NCBI RefSeq assembly: GCF_001677435.1
Contig: NZ_CP016268.1
Location: forward strand, 3,833,001-3,897,000
Source of the DNA: Woeseia oceani
Lineage (GTDB): Bacteria > Pseudomonadota > Gammaproteobacteria > Steroidobacterales > Woeseiaceae
Length of the DNA stretch: 64,000 nt
Direction of reading: 5' to 3'
Part shown: positions 23,973 through 32,215 of the stretch, in pieces
Layout: each line of letters opens with the position of its first letter
Numbering within the stretch: the first letter of the stretch is position 1
Made by a program: the position numbers and the translations under genes
Notes under the pieces: model-generated
Told to the model about the DNA's origin: nothing
Databases searched by the model: none
The model's input: the letters and a program-made list of their open reading frames with translations, nothing else

Positions 23973-25628
23973 ATGAAGCGTTCGTTCATTACCCACCCTG
24001 CTGTAGCGCTGCTACTCGCGATATCTCTCATTCCCACCTCGGCGGGCCTGGCTGCCGCACTGTGGTTTGGGCTGGATACCGCAGCGCTCGCGCGCGTATT
24101 CGCCACACCGGGTGTTGGCTTGTCGATCGCGTCAGCCGTCTGGACAGGGTCTGTTGCAACGGCCATCGCGCTGTTGCTGGCGCACGTTGCCGTTGCGCTG
24201 GCAGCAAGCGGTAACTGGCGACACCGCCTGACGACGCTGGTGCTGCCGCTGCTCGCCATGCCACACCTTGCCATTGGAATTGGCCTCGCCCTGGTACTGG
24301 CGCCGTCCGGCGTACTGCTGCGTTTGTTCTCGCCATGGGCGACTGGTTTCGAACTGCCGCCGGACTGGTTGATCGTTAATGACCCGGCCGGAATTTCATT
24401 GATCATTGGCCTCGTGCTCAAGGAAACCTGCTTTCTGGTAATGGCACTTGCCGCCGCACTTGGTCAGGTCCCGTCGGCACGCCTGCAAGCACAGGCAGTG
24501 ACACTCGGCTACGGACCACTGAAGAGCTGGTTTACGACCGTCGCGCCCGCGTTGCAGCAGCAGATCCGCTTGCCGCTGGCGGCAGTGCTCGTGTTTGGCA
24601 TCAGCAACGTCGAGATGGCGATCCCGGTAGGCCCGGCCTTACCGCCGACATTCCCGGTCTTGTTGTGGCGCTGGTTTACCGACCCGGAGCCGGCGATACA
24701 CGCGCAAGCCTATGCCGGCACGCTGGTATTGCTGGCCGTCAGCATTGCTGTCATCTTTGCCGCCCATCTGCTGGGACGCCTGGTCAGGCGCGGGCTGATT
24801 CGCTCGGCAAGCAATGGCCTGCGCCGGACTGACGAAAACCGTGTACGGCAGAGCTTCGGCACCATTCTGACCATCGGCTGGACACTCGGTTGCCTCGCTA
24901 TCATTGCGATCGGCCTGCGTGCCGTATCCGGACCCTGGCGTTTTCCGACGCTGATGCCCGCAAATATCTCTCTCACCACGCTGCAGGACCTGTTTGGCCT
25001 GACAACCGGCGTTGGTGTGACAACCCTCGCACTGGCGGCCGCAACGGCGATCGCAGGCATCGCGCTGGTGTTGCCTGCAGCCGAACGCTGCCGCCAGTCT
25101 TCCACGGGACGCCGCCGGCTGGGCGCGCTGTTGTTTCTGCCTTTGCTATTGCCACAAATGACGTTCCTGTTCGGTGTACAGGCACTGCTGGTGCGACTCA
25201 ATATCGATGGCACCTTCATCGCGGTGCTGTGGAGTCACCTGGTTTTCGCGTTGCCGTACTTATGGGGAATACTCGCGCCGGCCCGCGCTGCGATTGACCC
25301 TCGCTACGAACAGGTAGCGGCAACACTCGGCGTGTCCGCAACCCGCAGCTGGCTGATCGTCACGGCACCACTACTCACGCGCTCCGCACTGATCGCACTG
25401 GCACTCGCGTTCTCGGTCAGTGTTGCACTGTATTTGCCAACGCTGTTCGCCGGCGCGGGTCGTGTCGCAACCGCCGCAACAGAGGCGGCCGCCGCCGCTG
25501 GTTCCGGAAACCTGCGGCTGGCAGCAGCGCATGCGATACTGCTCGCCGTGATTCCGCTCACTGCATTTGCCTGCGCCTACCTCGGTGCCGCCCTGCTGTT
25601 CCGGCAACGACGCGGCGTGCCGCGATGA
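23973..25628 (+). CDS. ynjC: YnjC-like ABC transporter permease (fused double permease)
   Basis: A 551-residue inner-membrane protein made of two permease halves (about residues 1-270 and 290-551). Each half has about six helices and an EAA-like loop (LQAQAVTLGYGPLKSWFTTV and YEQVAATLGVSATRSWLIVT). This tandem form is typical of YnjC and of iron/thiamine-type permeases. It overlaps the ATPase gene by an ATGA. The paralogous halves make a heterodimer partner unnecessary. Confidence 0.92.
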   Translation: MKRSFITHPAVALLLAISLIPTSAGLAAALWFGLDTAALARVFATPGVGLSIASAVWTGSVATAIALLLAHVAVALAASGNWRHRLTTLVLPLLAMPHLAIGIGLALVLAPSGVLLRLFSPWATGFELPPDWLIVNDPAGISLIIGLVLKETCFLVMALAAALGQVPSARLQAQAVTLGYGPLKSWFTTVAPALQQQIRLPLAAVLVFGISNVEMAIPVGPALPPTFPVLLWRWFTDPEPAIHAQAYAGTLVLLAVSIAVIFAAHLLGRLVRRGLIRSASNGLRRTDENRVRQSFGTILTIGWTLGCLAIIAIGLRAVSGPWRFPTLMPANISLTTLQDLFGLTTGVGVTTLALAAATAIAGIALVLPAAERCRQSSTGRRRLGALLFLPLLLPQMTFLFGVQALLVRLNIDGTFIAVLWSHLVFALPYLWGILAPARAAIDPRYEQVAATLGVSATRSWLIVTAPLLTRSALIALALAFSVSVALYLPTLFAGAGRVATAATEAAAAAGSGNLRLAAAHAILLAVIPLTAFACAYLGAALLFRQRRGVPR

Positions 25629-26272
25629 ATACGCTCACACTTGATGAGATACGGTTACGCATCGACGGGCAGGAACTGTTCCCGCCGCTGAGTGTGCGCA
25701 TCGAGCCAGGTACAGTTACCTCGGTTGTCGGAGCCAGTGGCTCGGGCAAATCGAGTTTGTTGAAGTTCCTCTGCGGCATTCTCCCCCCGGAAATCGAAGG
25801 CAGCGGCGCCGTTCGTCTTAACGACAACGAGATTTCAACGCTGCCGCCGCAAGCTCGCCGACTGGGCCTGCTGTTTCAGGATCCTTTGTTATTTCCGCAC
25901 CTCGACGTTGCCGGTAATGTGTTGTTTGGCTTGAGAACACGCGGCACTCGCCGCGAACGGCAACAACAGGTAAGCGAAGCGCTGACCTCGGTCGGGCTTG
26001 CCGGGCTGGGTACACGTGATCCAGCAACGCTGTCCGGCGGCCAGCAGGCACGCGTGGCCTTGCTGCGTGTACTGCTGGCCGAGCCACGAGCCTTGTTGCT
26101 GGACGAGCCTTTTCGGTCCCTCGATGAAGATCACCGCGTGAAGGTACGTGAACTGGTCTTTACCGAGGCACGACGACGCGGCTTGCCCACATTACTCGTA
26201 ACACATGATGAGAGCGACGTTGTTGCAGCGGCCGGCCCCGTCATAAGACTGCAGGATAGTCGGCATGCTTGA
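25625..26272 (+). CDS. ynjD: YnjD-like ABC transporter ATP-binding protein
   Basis: A 215-residue ATPase. Walker A is GASGSGKSS, the Q-loop LLFQDPLLFPHLDV, the signature LSGGQQARVALLRVLLAEPR, Walker B LLLDEPFRSLDEDH, and the switch His is in LLVTHDESDV. It starts within the stop codon of the permease gene and overlaps the next gene by 8 bases. It energises the YnjBC-type importer. Confidence 0.95.
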   Translation: MNTLTLDEIRLRIDGQELFPPLSVRIEPGTVTSVVGASGSGKSSLLKFLCGILPPEIEGSGAVRLNDNEISTLPPQARRLGLLFQDPLLFPHLDVAGNVLFGLRTRGTRRERQQQVSEALTSVGLAGLGTRDPATLSGGQQARVALLRVLLAEPRALLLDEPFRSLDEDHRVKVRELVFTEARRRGLPTLLVTHDESDVVAAAGPVIRLQDSRHA

Positions 26273-26888
26273 TACGACTATGCGGCCATTGATCAACCAG
26301 CCGCTGAACGCGGTGGGTCGGGTGCTCGCGCGGCGTGGCGTGAGTGCCAACAGCGTCACTATCGCCGGAATGCTCGTCGGCCTGCTGGCAGCTGCTGCGA
26401 TTGCACTCGGTTTGTTCAAGCTCGGTTTGGTATGCATTGTCTGCAACCGCGTCCTTGACGGCCTTGACGGAGCGGTTGCTCGCGCAAGCCAAACTACCGA
26501 CAGCGGCGGCTATCTCGACATCGTGGTTGATTACGTTTTCTACGGCAGCGTACCGCTGGCCTTTGCGATTGCCGACACCGCAAACAATGCCGTTCCGGCC
26601 GCGGCCTTGCTCGCATCCTTTTGCCTGACCGCAACGAGCTTTCTCGCCTTCGCTGCGATTGCCGCCAAGCGCGGTATCGAAACCGTCGCGCACGGCAGGA
26701 AGTCGTTTTTTTATTCCACCGGCATTGTGGAAGGTACCGAAACAATCGTGTGCTTTCTCATAATGGCCGCCGTGCCGTGCTGGTTTGCGCCGCTGGCCTG
26801 GGGATTCAGTGCACTGTGCGTCTTAACCGCCGTTCAGAGGACCGCACTAGCCTTCAAACTGTTTGGAGAAGACACGAAAGACAACTGA
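26265..26888 (+). CDS. ynjF: YnjF-like CDP-alcohol phosphatidyltransferase family protein
   Basis: A 207-residue inner-membrane enzyme whose start resembles E. coli YnjF (MLDTTMRPLINQPLNAV). It has the CDP-alcohol phosphatidyltransferase signature D-x2-DG-x2-AR with downstream G and two Asp (DGLDGAVARASQTTDSGGYL then DIVVD), followed by several transmembrane helices. It transfers a phosphatidyl group from CDP-diacylglycerol to an unknown alcohol. The 8-base overlap with the ATPase gene shows it belongs to the ynj operon, where its role beside an importer is unexplained. The rhodanese gene ynjE found between them in E. coli is absent. Confidence 0.9.
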   Translation: MLDTTMRPLINQPLNAVGRVLARRGVSANSVTIAGMLVGLLAAAAIALGLFKLGLVCIVCNRVLDGLDGAVARASQTTDSGGYLDIVVDYVFYGSVPLAFAIADTANNAVPAAALLASFCLTATSFLAFAAIAAKRGIETVAHGRKSFFYSTGIVEGTETIVCFLIMAAVPCWFAPLAWGFSALCVLTAVQRTALAFKLFGEDTKDN

Positions 26889-26980
26889 TATGCCGGCCTC
26901 AGAATGAGGAGAGTAATATTTGCGCGGCTGCCCCGGTCCATTGAAGCACGCCAAACGAACACCACGTAACGGAGCACCTT

Positions 26981-29155
26981 GTGTCACGAAATCTCGGCAG
27001 AATCATTCTTGTAGTCGTCATCGCGGCCTTCGTCGGTGCTTACTTTGCTTTCGATCTGCAGCAATACCTTTCGCTCGCGGAGCTGAAACAGCAACGCGAC
27101 GCGCTTGCTGAGTTCGCCGGAGCACGGCCGGTACTTTCCATCGGCGGCTTTTTTCTCGTCTATGTTCTTGTTGCCGCACTATCCTTACCGGGCGCTGCCA
27201 TTCTAACCATTGCGGGCGGCGCGGTTTTCGGGTTGGGCACCGGTACGCTCATCGTTTCATTCGCCAGCAGCATTGGCGCGACGCTGGCCTTCTTTGTCGC
27301 GCGCTTTCTGCTTCAGGACACGGTACGCAAGAAGTTCAAGGAACGCCTGAAGCGCATCGATGAAGGCATCGAGAAGGACGGCGGCTTCTATTTGTTCTCG
27401 TTACGCCTCGTACCGGTGTTTCCCTTTTTCGTTATTAACCTGGTCGCCGGCCTGACCGCATTAAAACCATGGACGTTCTATTGGGTCAGTCAGCTTGGAA
27501 TGTTGCCCGGCACGCTGGTATTCGTGAATGCAGGAACGCAGCTCGGGCATATATCTTCGCCGGGCGACATCTTGTCGCCCTCGTTACTCGGAGCATTTGT
27601 CTTGCTGGCTCTGCTGCCGTTTATCGGCCGCGGCGTTCTGGCCTGGGTAAAGGAGAGTCGGGTGCGGAGAAAATTCAATCGCCCAAAGAGTTTCGACTAC
27701 AACCTGATTGTCATTGGTGGCGGTTCCGCTGGCCTGGTGACGTCGTATATCGGCGCCGCGATCAATGCCAAGGTCGCATTGATCGAACGCGACAAGATGG
27801 GCGGCGAATGCCTCAATACTGGCTGCGTACCCAGCAAGGCATTATTAAAGAGCGCCGGCTTGCTGGTAGCGGCACGTGACAGCAAGAAGCTCGGCATCAA
27901 CAAGATGGAAGCTGAATTCGACTTCGCGGCCGTTATGCAACGAGTACACGATGTAATTGCCGAAATCGCGCCACACGATTCTGTGGAACGCTACACCAAG
28001 CTTGGCGTGGACTGTATTGCGGGTGAGGCAAAAGTGGTATCGCCGTGGGAAGTGGAAGTCGGCGATCGCCGGCTGACGGCCCGCTCCATTGTGGTTGCGA
28101 CCGGCTCGCGACCGGTCGTGCCGCCAATTGACGGTTTCGACAAGATTAACTTTGTAACCAGTGACACACTCTGGGATGTGCGGAAACAGCCGCGGAAGAT
28201 GGTAGTTCTGGGTGGCGGCCCTATCGGCTGCGAACTGACGCAGGCGTTTCAACGACTGGGGACCGAAGTAACTCTGGTTGAGATGGCACCGCAGCTGCTT
28301 GGTCGCGAGGATGGCGACGCGGCCAGTGCCGTGCTGGAATCGTTGCGCGATCATGACGGAGTGAACGTGGCCTTGTCGACGAAAGCGATACGGGCCGAAG
28401 GCGAAGGTGCAGGTGGCACCCTCGTGTGTGAACAGAATGGCAAGGAAGTGCGCTTCGATTTTGACTTGTTGCTGCTGGCACTCGGCAGGAAGGCAAATTC
28501 CAATACCGCCGGGATAGCCGACATCGGTGTGGAGATAGCGAAGAACGGCACAGTTGCGACCGACCCATTCCTGCGCACCAACTACCCCAGTATTTCTGTT
28601 TGTGGGGACGTTGCCGGGCCCTACCAGTTCACCCACGTGGCTGCTCACCAAGCCTGGTTTGCGGCCGTGAACTCACTGATCCGTCCGCTCTGGTCCTTCC
28701 GTGCGGACTACAGCGTCATTCCGTGGTCAACATTCACCAGTCCGGAAGTGGCCCGGGTCGGCCTGAACGAAACACAAGCCCGCGAACAGGGTGTAGCCGT
28801 TGAAGTGACCCGTTACGGCATCGATGATCTTGATCGTGCGATCACGGAGAGTGAGGCGCACGGTTTCGTAAAAGTACTGACAGCGCCGGGCAGCGACAAG
28901 ATACTGGGCGCGACCATTGTCGGAGCGCATGCGGGGGAGCTTATCGCGGAGTTCGTACTGGCAATGAAACACGGACTTGGGCTCAATAAAATTTTGGGCA
29001 CGATTCATATCTATCCAACGATGATGGAAGCCAACAAGTACGTTGCCGGTGAATGGAAGCGCGCCAACAAACCGGAGAAGCTGCTTGGGTACGTCGGACG
29101 TTATTTCGCATGGCGACGTGGACGCGCGAGTAACAATGAGGTCGTCGGCCGGTGA
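26981..29155 (+). CDS. VTT/TVP38 membrane domain fused to FAD disulfide oxidoreductase
   Basis: A 724-residue fusion. Residues ~1-225 form a TVP38/TMEM64 (VTT) membrane domain, with GAAILTIAGGAVFGLGTGTL and LRLVPVFPFFVINLVAGLT. Residues ~238-724 are a pyridine-nucleotide disulfide oxidoreductase of the mercuric-reductase/lipoamide-dehydrogenase class: FAD motif VIGGGSAGLVTSYIGAA, redox disulfide GGECLNTGCVPSKALLK, NADPH motif VVLGGGPIGCELTQAFQRLG, and dimer domain IHIYPTMMEANKYVAGEW. Such fusions occur in several gammaproteobacteria. They are thought to couple membrane thiol/quinone redox to transport or lipid handling, but function is not established. The start codon is GTG. E. coli also has TVP38 genes (ydjX, ydjZ) next to ynj. 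Confidence 0.92.
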   Translation: MSRNLGRIILVVVIAAFVGAYFAFDLQQYLSLAELKQQRDALAEFAGARPVLSIGGFFLVYVLVAALSLPGAAILTIAGGAVFGLGTGTLIVSFASSIGATLAFFVARFLLQDTVRKKFKERLKRIDEGIEKDGGFYLFSLRLVPVFPFFVINLVAGLTALKPWTFYWVSQLGMLPGTLVFVNAGTQLGHISSPGDILSPSLLGAFVLLALLPFIGRGVLAWVKESRVRRKFNRPKSFDYNLIVIGGGSAGLVTSYIGAAINAKVALIERDKMGGECLNTGCVPSKALLKSAGLLVAARDSKKLGINKMEAEFDFAAVMQRVHDVIAEIAPHDSVERYTKLGVDCIAGEAKVVSPWEVEVGDRRLTARSIVVATGSRPVVPPIDGFDKINFVTSDTLWDVRKQPRKMVVLGGGPIGCELTQAFQRLGTEVTLVEMAPQLLGREDGDAASAVLESLRDHDGVNVALSTKAIRAEGEGAGGTLVCEQNGKEVRFDFDLLLLALGRKANSNTAGIADIGVEIAKNGTVATDPFLRTNYPSISVCGDVAGPYQFTHVAAHQAWFAAVNSLIRPLWSFRADYSVIPWSTFTSPEVARVGLNETQAREQGVAVEVTRYGIDDLDRAITESEAHGFVKVLTAPGSDKILGATIVGAHAGELIAEFVLAMKHGLGLNKILGTIHIYPTMMEANKYVAGEWKRANKPEKLLGYVGRYFAWRRGRASNNEVVGR

Positions 29156-29946
29156 GCGACTGGCTGCTGGGCAATGAACCGCAAGTCCGGCTGGCCGTGT
29201 TTCTTTCGGTATTCGCGCTGCTGCTGGCAGCACAACAATGGGCACCGCGCCGGGACATGGCGTTGGGCTGGCGCCGTTTGCTTAGCAATGTTTCGTTGGT
29301 CGTGATTGGTACCTTGTTGTTGCGAATCGCATTTCCCGTTGTTGCGTTCGGTCTGGCGATACGTTTGGAGGCTGACGGCGGCGGAATGGCGGCGCTAATG
29401 CCGGACTGGCTTGCGATTGTCGGCGGCGTTGTCCTGCTTGATTGCGCCATCTACTGGCAGCACCGTTTGTTGCATAAGATTCCGCTGTTATGGCGCTTGC
29501 ATCGGGTGCACCACGCGGACGTTGGCTTCGACGTCACCACGGCAGTGCGCTTCCACCCGATTGAGTTTGCCTTGTCTATGGCGATCAAGCTTGGCTTGAT
29601 TGCATTGTTCGGCGTGCCGGCACTCGCCGTGCTTATTTTTGAGATACTCCTTAACGCGGGCGCCCTGTTCACACACGCCAATATCCGGCTGCCTGCCACA
29701 TTCGAAAGACGGCTGCGCTGGTTTCTGGTTACGCCGGAGATGCATCGCGTTCACCATTCGGTGCATAAGGACGAAACCAACAGTAATTTCAGTTTTCACC
29801 TGTCGTTGTGGGACCGGCTGTTTGGCAGCTATCGTGATCAACCGCGCGATGGTCACACCACTATGCAGATCGGTCTGCACGAATTTCGCGATTCTCGCGA
29901 GCAGACGGTCTGGGCGTTGCTCGTCAATCCGTTTCGCAAGCATTGA
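29152..29946 (+). CDS. Sterol desaturase / fatty acid hydroxylase family protein
   Basis: A 264-residue membrane di-iron enzyme. Its His motifs are in order: HRLLH, HRVHH, and after two further helices HRVHHSVHKDE. These are the metal ligands of the superfamily. There are four to five transmembrane segments. It starts with GTG overlapping the stop of the oxidoreductase gene by 4 bases, so the two are coupled. The reductase domain upstream could in principle supply electrons, which is inference. The substrate, a lipid or sterol-like compound, is unknown. Confidence 0.9.
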   Translation: MSDWLLGNEPQVRLAVFLSVFALLLAAQQWAPRRDMALGWRRLLSNVSLVVIGTLLLRIAFPVVAFGLAIRLEADGGGMAALMPDWLAIVGGVVLLDCAIYWQHRLLHKIPLLWRLHRVHHADVGFDVTTAVRFHPIEFALSMAIKLGLIALFGVPALAVLIFEILLNAGALFTHANIRLPATFERRLRWFLVTPEMHRVHHSVHKDETNSNFSFHLSLWDRLFGSYRDQPRDGHTTMQIGLHEFRDSREQTVWALLVNPFRKH

Positions 29947-30144
29947 CGGCACAGGCCGAAACGCACCGCAACTGAGATCGCTTGCCGTTGGCGCCCCGAT
30001 AACACATACGGGCAAGAATGCCGCCCCGCCATTCCCGGGCCGGACAAGCCACTGCGACTCCGCGGACCACACCCGCTCATCTGAGCCGCTCACTCCGGTC
30101 GCCTGAACTCTCTCATCTGAAAGGTTTGACTTGGCCGCTAATAC

Positions 30145-30165
30145 AAATGAGAATCGTTCGCAATT
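30145..30165 (+). promoter_or_regulatory. fur operator: Predicted Fur box
   Basis: AATGAGAATCGTTCGCAATT (30146-30165) closely matches the Fur operator pattern (GATAATGATAATCATTATC) in its common gammaproteobacterial form AATGAGAATCATTCGCATT. It lies ~30 bases upstream of the PepSY membrane-protein gene and predicts repression by iron. The rest of the 29947-30194 gap shows nothing else clear. Confidence 0.75.
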
Positions 30166-30194
30166 AATAATGAATAGCGTGGATAACCTTGCTC

Positions 30195-31337
30195 ATGAAG
30201 CTCCGACCCATAATCTTCTGGTCACATCTCGCGGTCGGCGTCACTGCCGGTCTCGTCATTCTGATGATGTCCGTCACTGGCGTGCTGCTGACCTACGAAC
30301 GGCAATTCCTCGAATGGGCGGATCAACAGCACGTGACCTCGCCGGCCGCCGGAGCGCCGGCATTAACTGCCGATGAGTTGCTGAACATCGGTCGGGTCGC
30401 CGAACCCGATGCGAGCAGCTTTGAACTGAAATTCGTCAACAAACCCGGCTCACCGGTTACGCTTACTGCCGACCGGGAGCGGATTCTGCTCATCGACCCG
30501 TACAGCGGCGATGTGCTTCGTGACGGCCGCGGTGCTACAGCCGAATTCTTTCGCGTCGTTACGCGTGTGCACCGATGGTTTGCCGCGTCCGACGAGAACT
30601 TCGATCTTGCGAGAGCGACGACGGCCTACAGCAATCTGCTGTTTGTATTCCTGATCCTGTCCGGCGTATACCTGTGGCTGCCGCCAATCTGGCGCTGGTC
30701 AGCACTGAAAGTCCGCCTGTTCTTTAACCCCAGAGCAAAGAACGCGAAGGCGCGTGACTATAACTGGCACCACGTATTCAGCGTGTGGGCGCTGGTACCG
30801 CTGTTTCTGATCGCGACATCGGGTTCGGTCTTTTACTTTTCGTGGGCCAGTTCGGCAATTTACGCGGCATTTGGCGAAGAGCCACCCGTTCGGGGCCGGC
30901 GGGGTGAAGCGGATGCTGCGCCTGCCGGGCGAGCGGATACCATGCCGCGGCAAGCACTGCTAATTGCCGCACAACAACACGCGCTTGCCCACGAGGCCGC
31001 AGACTGGCACTCGATAAAGCTGCGGACGAACGCCGTGCCAGCAGCGTCGACAACATTTGTCATTGATCGCAGCATTGGTCGGCGCCCTGATCTTGCTTAC
31101 GAGCTAACCCTGGACAGTGGCGATGCGTCGGTAGTCGAGGTCAAACGCAACGACGACAAAACGCCAGGAGCCAGGGCAAGAACCTTCGTGCGCTTCTTGC
31201 ACACAGGTGAAGTGTTCGGCTTTCTTGGCCAAACGCTCGCTGGTCTTGCCTCGTTGGCAGGGTGTCTGCTCGCTTACACCGGAATTGCACTGGCCTGGCG
31301 ACGGCTGGTCTCGCCGCTATTCAGGAAGACCGCCTGA
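30195..31337 (+). CDS. PepSY-associated membrane protein (PiuB-like)
   Basis: A 380-residue inner-membrane protein with four transmembrane helices. It starts MKLRPIIFWSHLAVGVTAGL and has the family motifs YERQFLEWAD, VTRVHRWF, FLILSGVYLWLPP and NWHHVFSVWALVPLFLIATS. PepSY-TM proteins such as PiuB/FsrB act as ferric-siderophore reductases or iron-uptake accessories. The Fur box upstream agrees with an iron role. The ATG is two codons inside a TTG-started reading. No siderophore receptor is adjacent, though a TonB receptor is 7 kb upstream. Confidence 0.9.
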   Translation: MKLRPIIFWSHLAVGVTAGLVILMMSVTGVLLTYERQFLEWADQQHVTSPAAGAPALTADELLNIGRVAEPDASSFELKFVNKPGSPVTLTADRERILLIDPYSGDVLRDGRGATAEFFRVVTRVHRWFAASDENFDLARATTAYSNLLFVFLILSGVYLWLPPIWRWSALKVRLFFNPRAKNAKARDYNWHHVFSVWALVPLFLIATSGSVFYFSWASSAIYAAFGEEPPVRGRRGEADAAPAGRADTMPRQALLIAAQQHALAHEAADWHSIKLRTNAVPAASTTFVIDRSIGRRPDLAYELTLDSGDASVVEVKRNDDKTPGARARTFVRFLHTGEVFGFLGQTLAGLASLAGCLLAYTGIALAWRRLVSPLFRKTA

Positions 31338-31462
31338 TTCCCAACTCTGGTCGAGAAGCTCGTCGGCCAATGCATGAATAGCGGCAAAGTCTGCAACGGC
31401 AACAACAGCGCGTAGCAAAGATATAGCGTAGGCTGCGGCAACGATTCGAAGAAGGTTGTCCG

Positions 31463-32134
31463 ATGATTCCCCGAGTATTGCTAGGTACCGCATTAATTCC
31501 TGACACTGACAAGGAGTTGCAGCTGTATCAGTCCGGCGACCTGTTCTCTATCAAGATTCCCGGCCGGGGCGATCTGATGAACAGCCGCGTGCACGGCTCG
31601 GAAAAGGCGCTGGCCGATCTTGCCATCGAACAACTGGGTGCCAATGAGAATCCGCGGCTGCTGATTGGTGGCCTCGGTATGGGATTCACGCTGGCCGCAT
31701 CCCTGCGGGCCGTCGGCGCGGCAGCGGAAGTTGTCGTCGCCGAACTGGTGCCGGAAGTGGTGACCTGGAACGAAACGCTGATGGGTGCGCCAGCCGGACA
31801 CCCGTTGGCGGACCCCCGCAGTCGGGTCTACGTCGGTGACGTCGCCGACCTGATTCGACAGGAGCCGGCGGGGTTTGATGCCATCCTGATGGACGTGGAC
31901 AACGGACCCGAAGCACTCGTGCGGCGCGAGAATGATTGGCTCTACAGCCCCGCCGGTCTGCGCTCGACCCGCAGTGCCCTGCGCCCGAATGGCGTACTGG
32001 CCGTCTGGTCATCAAGTCCCGACCGGGTCTTCAGCAAACGCTTGCAGCAGGAAAATTTCAACGTCCGCGAGCATGTCGTCAGGCCGCACCGGGCCGGCAA
32101 AGGGCCACGGCATCATATTTGGGTCGCAAGCTGA
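31463..32134 (+). CDS. Spermidine-synthase-like methyltransferase-fold protein
   Basis: A 223-residue protein with the polyamine-synthase/methyltransferase fold: LLIGGLGMGFTLAA (nucleotide-binding glycine loop), VVVAELVPEVVTWNETLM (acidic strand end), RVYVGDVADLI and DAILMDVDNGPEALV. It resembles spermidine-synthase family proteins lacking the N-terminal strand domain. These often have uncertain substrates. No other polyamine genes are seen. It is probably a single-gene unit. Confidence 0.82.
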   Translation: MIPRVLLGTALIPDTDKELQLYQSGDLFSIKIPGRGDLMNSRVHGSEKALADLAIEQLGANENPRLLIGGLGMGFTLAASLRAVGAAAEVVVAELVPEVVTWNETLMGAPAGHPLADPRSRVYVGDVADLIRQEPAGFDAILMDVDNGPEALVRRENDWLYSPAGLRSTRSALRPNGVLAVWSSSPDRVFSKRLQQENFNVREHVVRPHRAGKGPRHHIWVAS

Positions 32135-32215
32135 GCAGCTCCGGCCCGGACCATCTATACAAAGGCTTTGCCGACTGATTAAATCGGCGCGTTCACCCTG
32201 GGGTAGCGCCCGTCT

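Noticed and set aside
27845-28651. 268-codon minus-strand frame inside the disulfide oxidoreductase gene
   Set aside because: It lies opposite conserved NADPH- and FAD-domain sequence and its translation has no recognisable features.
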